In this document: positions 62,889-64,000 of the stretch, piece after piece | How the letters are laid out: every line of letters starts with the position of its first letter | Numbering within the stretch: position 1 is the stretch's first letter | Assembly: GCA_026004615.1 (NCBI GenBank) | Contig: BPJM01000005.1 | Coordinates: forward strand, 246,612-310,611 | DNA from: Planctomycetota bacterium | GTDB taxonomy: Bacteria; Planctomycetota; J058; J103 | DNA: 64,000 nucleotides | Reading direction: 5' to 3' | Translations under genes and position numbers: made by a program | The notes under the pieces: generated by a model | Databases searched by the model: none | What the model was told of the DNA's origin: nothing | Seen by the model: the letters and a program-made list of their open reading frames with translations, nothing else

Positions 62889-64000
62889 TCAGTTACCCCC
62901 GCGCTCGAGCACCGGCTCGTTGCAGGAGCCCGGGCAGATGGGCGAGACCTGGGGGTGGTTGACCAGGTAGTCGATCTGGGCCGCGCTGAAACGGAAGCCG
63001 CAACGCGCACAGACCGGCTCGCGCCCGAGCTCCAGCCGGGCCGTGGTAGCGTTGCCGGCCTCATCGCGGGCCTGGACCTCGAATACGAGTGGGGTATCGA
63101 GGTAGAGCGGGCGCGCGAAGCGGAAGGTGCTCGCGTCCTTGCGCTCCAGGTGGGCGGTGCTGCCGTCGACGAGCAGCTCGGCGAGCGGCTCGCTGCCGAG
63201 GATCGTCACCTCGGCCGTCTCCCCGACCTGGAACCGGTCCTTGAGCGGCTTGATGTGGAGAGCGGGCGGGGTCAGATCGACCCGCGCCACCCGCAGCGCC
63301 TGCGCCGCATTGCCCGCGCGGTCGCGCACCTCGACGCCGAAGGCGTTGAAGGTGCCGTCGACGAGCGGCAGTTCGATCTCGGCGGCGGACTCGGCTCCGG
63401 GCTCCGCGGTTGCGGTGGCGGTGAGCGCGACCTCGCGCGCGGCGGCCTCGGCCAGCGCTGCTTGCGCCTGCGCCGCGCTCGCCCCGGTGGCGCGCCGCAC
63501 GTGCGCCACCGGAACCAGGTGCGCGTCGGCCGCGCGCACGAGCAGGCGCAGCTGCCCCGTCTCTCCGGCCAGTCCGCGGCCGATCGCCGCCGGCCACGCG
63601 GCGGCGCCCGGGAGATCCAGCGTTACCCGCGGTGCAGTCGCATCGTGCACCAGGGTCATACTCCAGCGGATGGTCTCGTCGCGCGGTGCCGTCACCAGGC
63701 GCAGCTCTACCCGCTGCGCCTGCTCGGGCAGCAGCGGCAGCGGCACCACGAGTGGGGGGCGCTCGGCAGCGGGCAGGCGCTGCACCTGGACCGGACCAGC
63801 CGCTGCCGCCGCACCGCCGTCCTCTCCGTCGGCCCGCAAGGCGGCGAGCGTCACCTCGCCGCCGCGCACCGGTTTGTCGAACTCTAGGCGCAGTTGCACC
63901 TGCCGCTCGCGCACGTGGACCTCCGCACCCTCGGCCAGCAGCGGCGCCTCGGGCGGCTCGCCCAGGCGCACCCGCAGCCCGAACGGCACCTCGAGCGCGA
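62889..64000 (-). CDS. Multi-Ig-like domain protein, N-terminus outside the window
   Basis: The frame runs past the window edge, so the start is missing. Visible are bacterial Ig-like repeats (VRLEFDKPVRGGEVTL-type strands, AFGVEVRDRAGNAAQ, FEVQARDEAGNATT). The C-terminus has CARCGFRFSAAQIDYLVNH and ICPGSCNEPV, which give four cysteines in CxxC/CxxxC spacing, likely binding a metal. Probably extracellular or surface protein. Its neighbour to the left has a similar cysteine tail. Confidence 0.7.
   Translation of the reverse strand, partial: ALEVPFGLRVRLGEPPEAPLLAEGAEVHVRERQVQLRLEFDKPVRGGEVTLAALRADGEDGGAAAAAGPVQVQRLPAAERPPLVVPLPLLPEQAQRVELRLVTAPRDETIRWSMTLVHDATAPRVTLDLPGAAAWPAAIGRGLAGETGQLRLLVRAADAHLVPVAHVRRATGASAAQAQAALAEAAAREVALTATATAEPGAESAAEIELPLVDGTFNAFGVEVRDRAGNAAQALRVARVDLTPPALHIKPLKDRFQVGETAEVTILGSEPLAELLVDGSTAHLERKDASTFRFARPLYLDTPLVFEVQARDEAGNATTARLELGREPVCARCGFRFSAAQIDYLVNHPQVSPICPGSCNEPVLERGGN

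Overview
The window is very GC-rich and gene-dense. It looks like a diderm bacterium: lgt, lpxD, rseP, several lipoproteins with lipoboxes and an outer-membrane barrel are present. The 16S rRNA has a planctomycete-like 5' end (start of the molecule through the GGATGAGGCATGCAAGTCGAG stretch). The gene families agree: squalene-cyclase-fold proteins next to a DUF4175 protein, a giant kinase/sigma-54 hybrid, and VCBS proteins. I therefore favour Planctomycetota or a close relative with moderate confidence; no database search was possible. Genes mostly carry clear GGAGG-type ribosome binding sites, and the 16S 3' end keeps the anti-Shine-Dalgarno.

Layout. 0-9.6 kb: a forward cluster of envelope or secreted proteins: the end of a beta-propeller protein, two paralogous squalene-cyclase-fold proteins, a DUF4175 membrane protein and two coiled-coil secreted proteins. 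9.7-11.7 kb: a lipoprotein made almost wholly of 9-residue RTX-type calcium-binding repeats. 11.7-20.3 kb: an exopolysaccharide (cellulose-like) locus with a GH9 glucanase, a giant TPR protein, a TPR/beta-barrel porin and a BcsA-like synthase with a PilZ domain. 21.0-28.3 kb: a cytochrome c lipoprotein and a reverse-strand rRNA operon (16S-23S-5S, then tRNA-Ile and tRNA-Ala). Its 23S gene is interrupted after E. coli position 1931 by a 636-nt group I intron carrying a LAGLIDADG endonuclease. 28.3-39.8 kb: housekeeping genes (lgt, a four-PDZ rseP, a UbiA-family enzyme, purD, a DUF420 protein, an ABC ATPase-permease fusion, a phosphoesterase, dodecin, lpxD, a LysM protein).

40-47 kb: a pilin-like/ConA-like fusion, an IPT/TIG protein, a small coiled-coil protein and a secreted VWA protein. 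47.3-55.6 kb: a reverse operon with a secreted protein, a VCBS lipoprotein, a roughly 1,825-residue Ser/Thr kinase-ATPase-TPR-GAF-sigma-54 activator hybrid and a small helical protein. 56-61.4 kb: a signalling island with a hybrid histidine kinase, a FliA/WhiG-type sigma factor, a degenerate receiver, a receiver plus HisKA protein without an ATPase domain, and an NtrC-type regulator. 61.6-64 kb: a small ORF and two envelope proteins with cysteine-rich tails, the last cut by the window edge.

Five apparent frameshifts (near 42.17, 44.57, 45.43, 48.76 and 61.24 kb) are each repaired by removing one base. They are more likely sequence errors than decayed genes, and they make several real proteins appear split.
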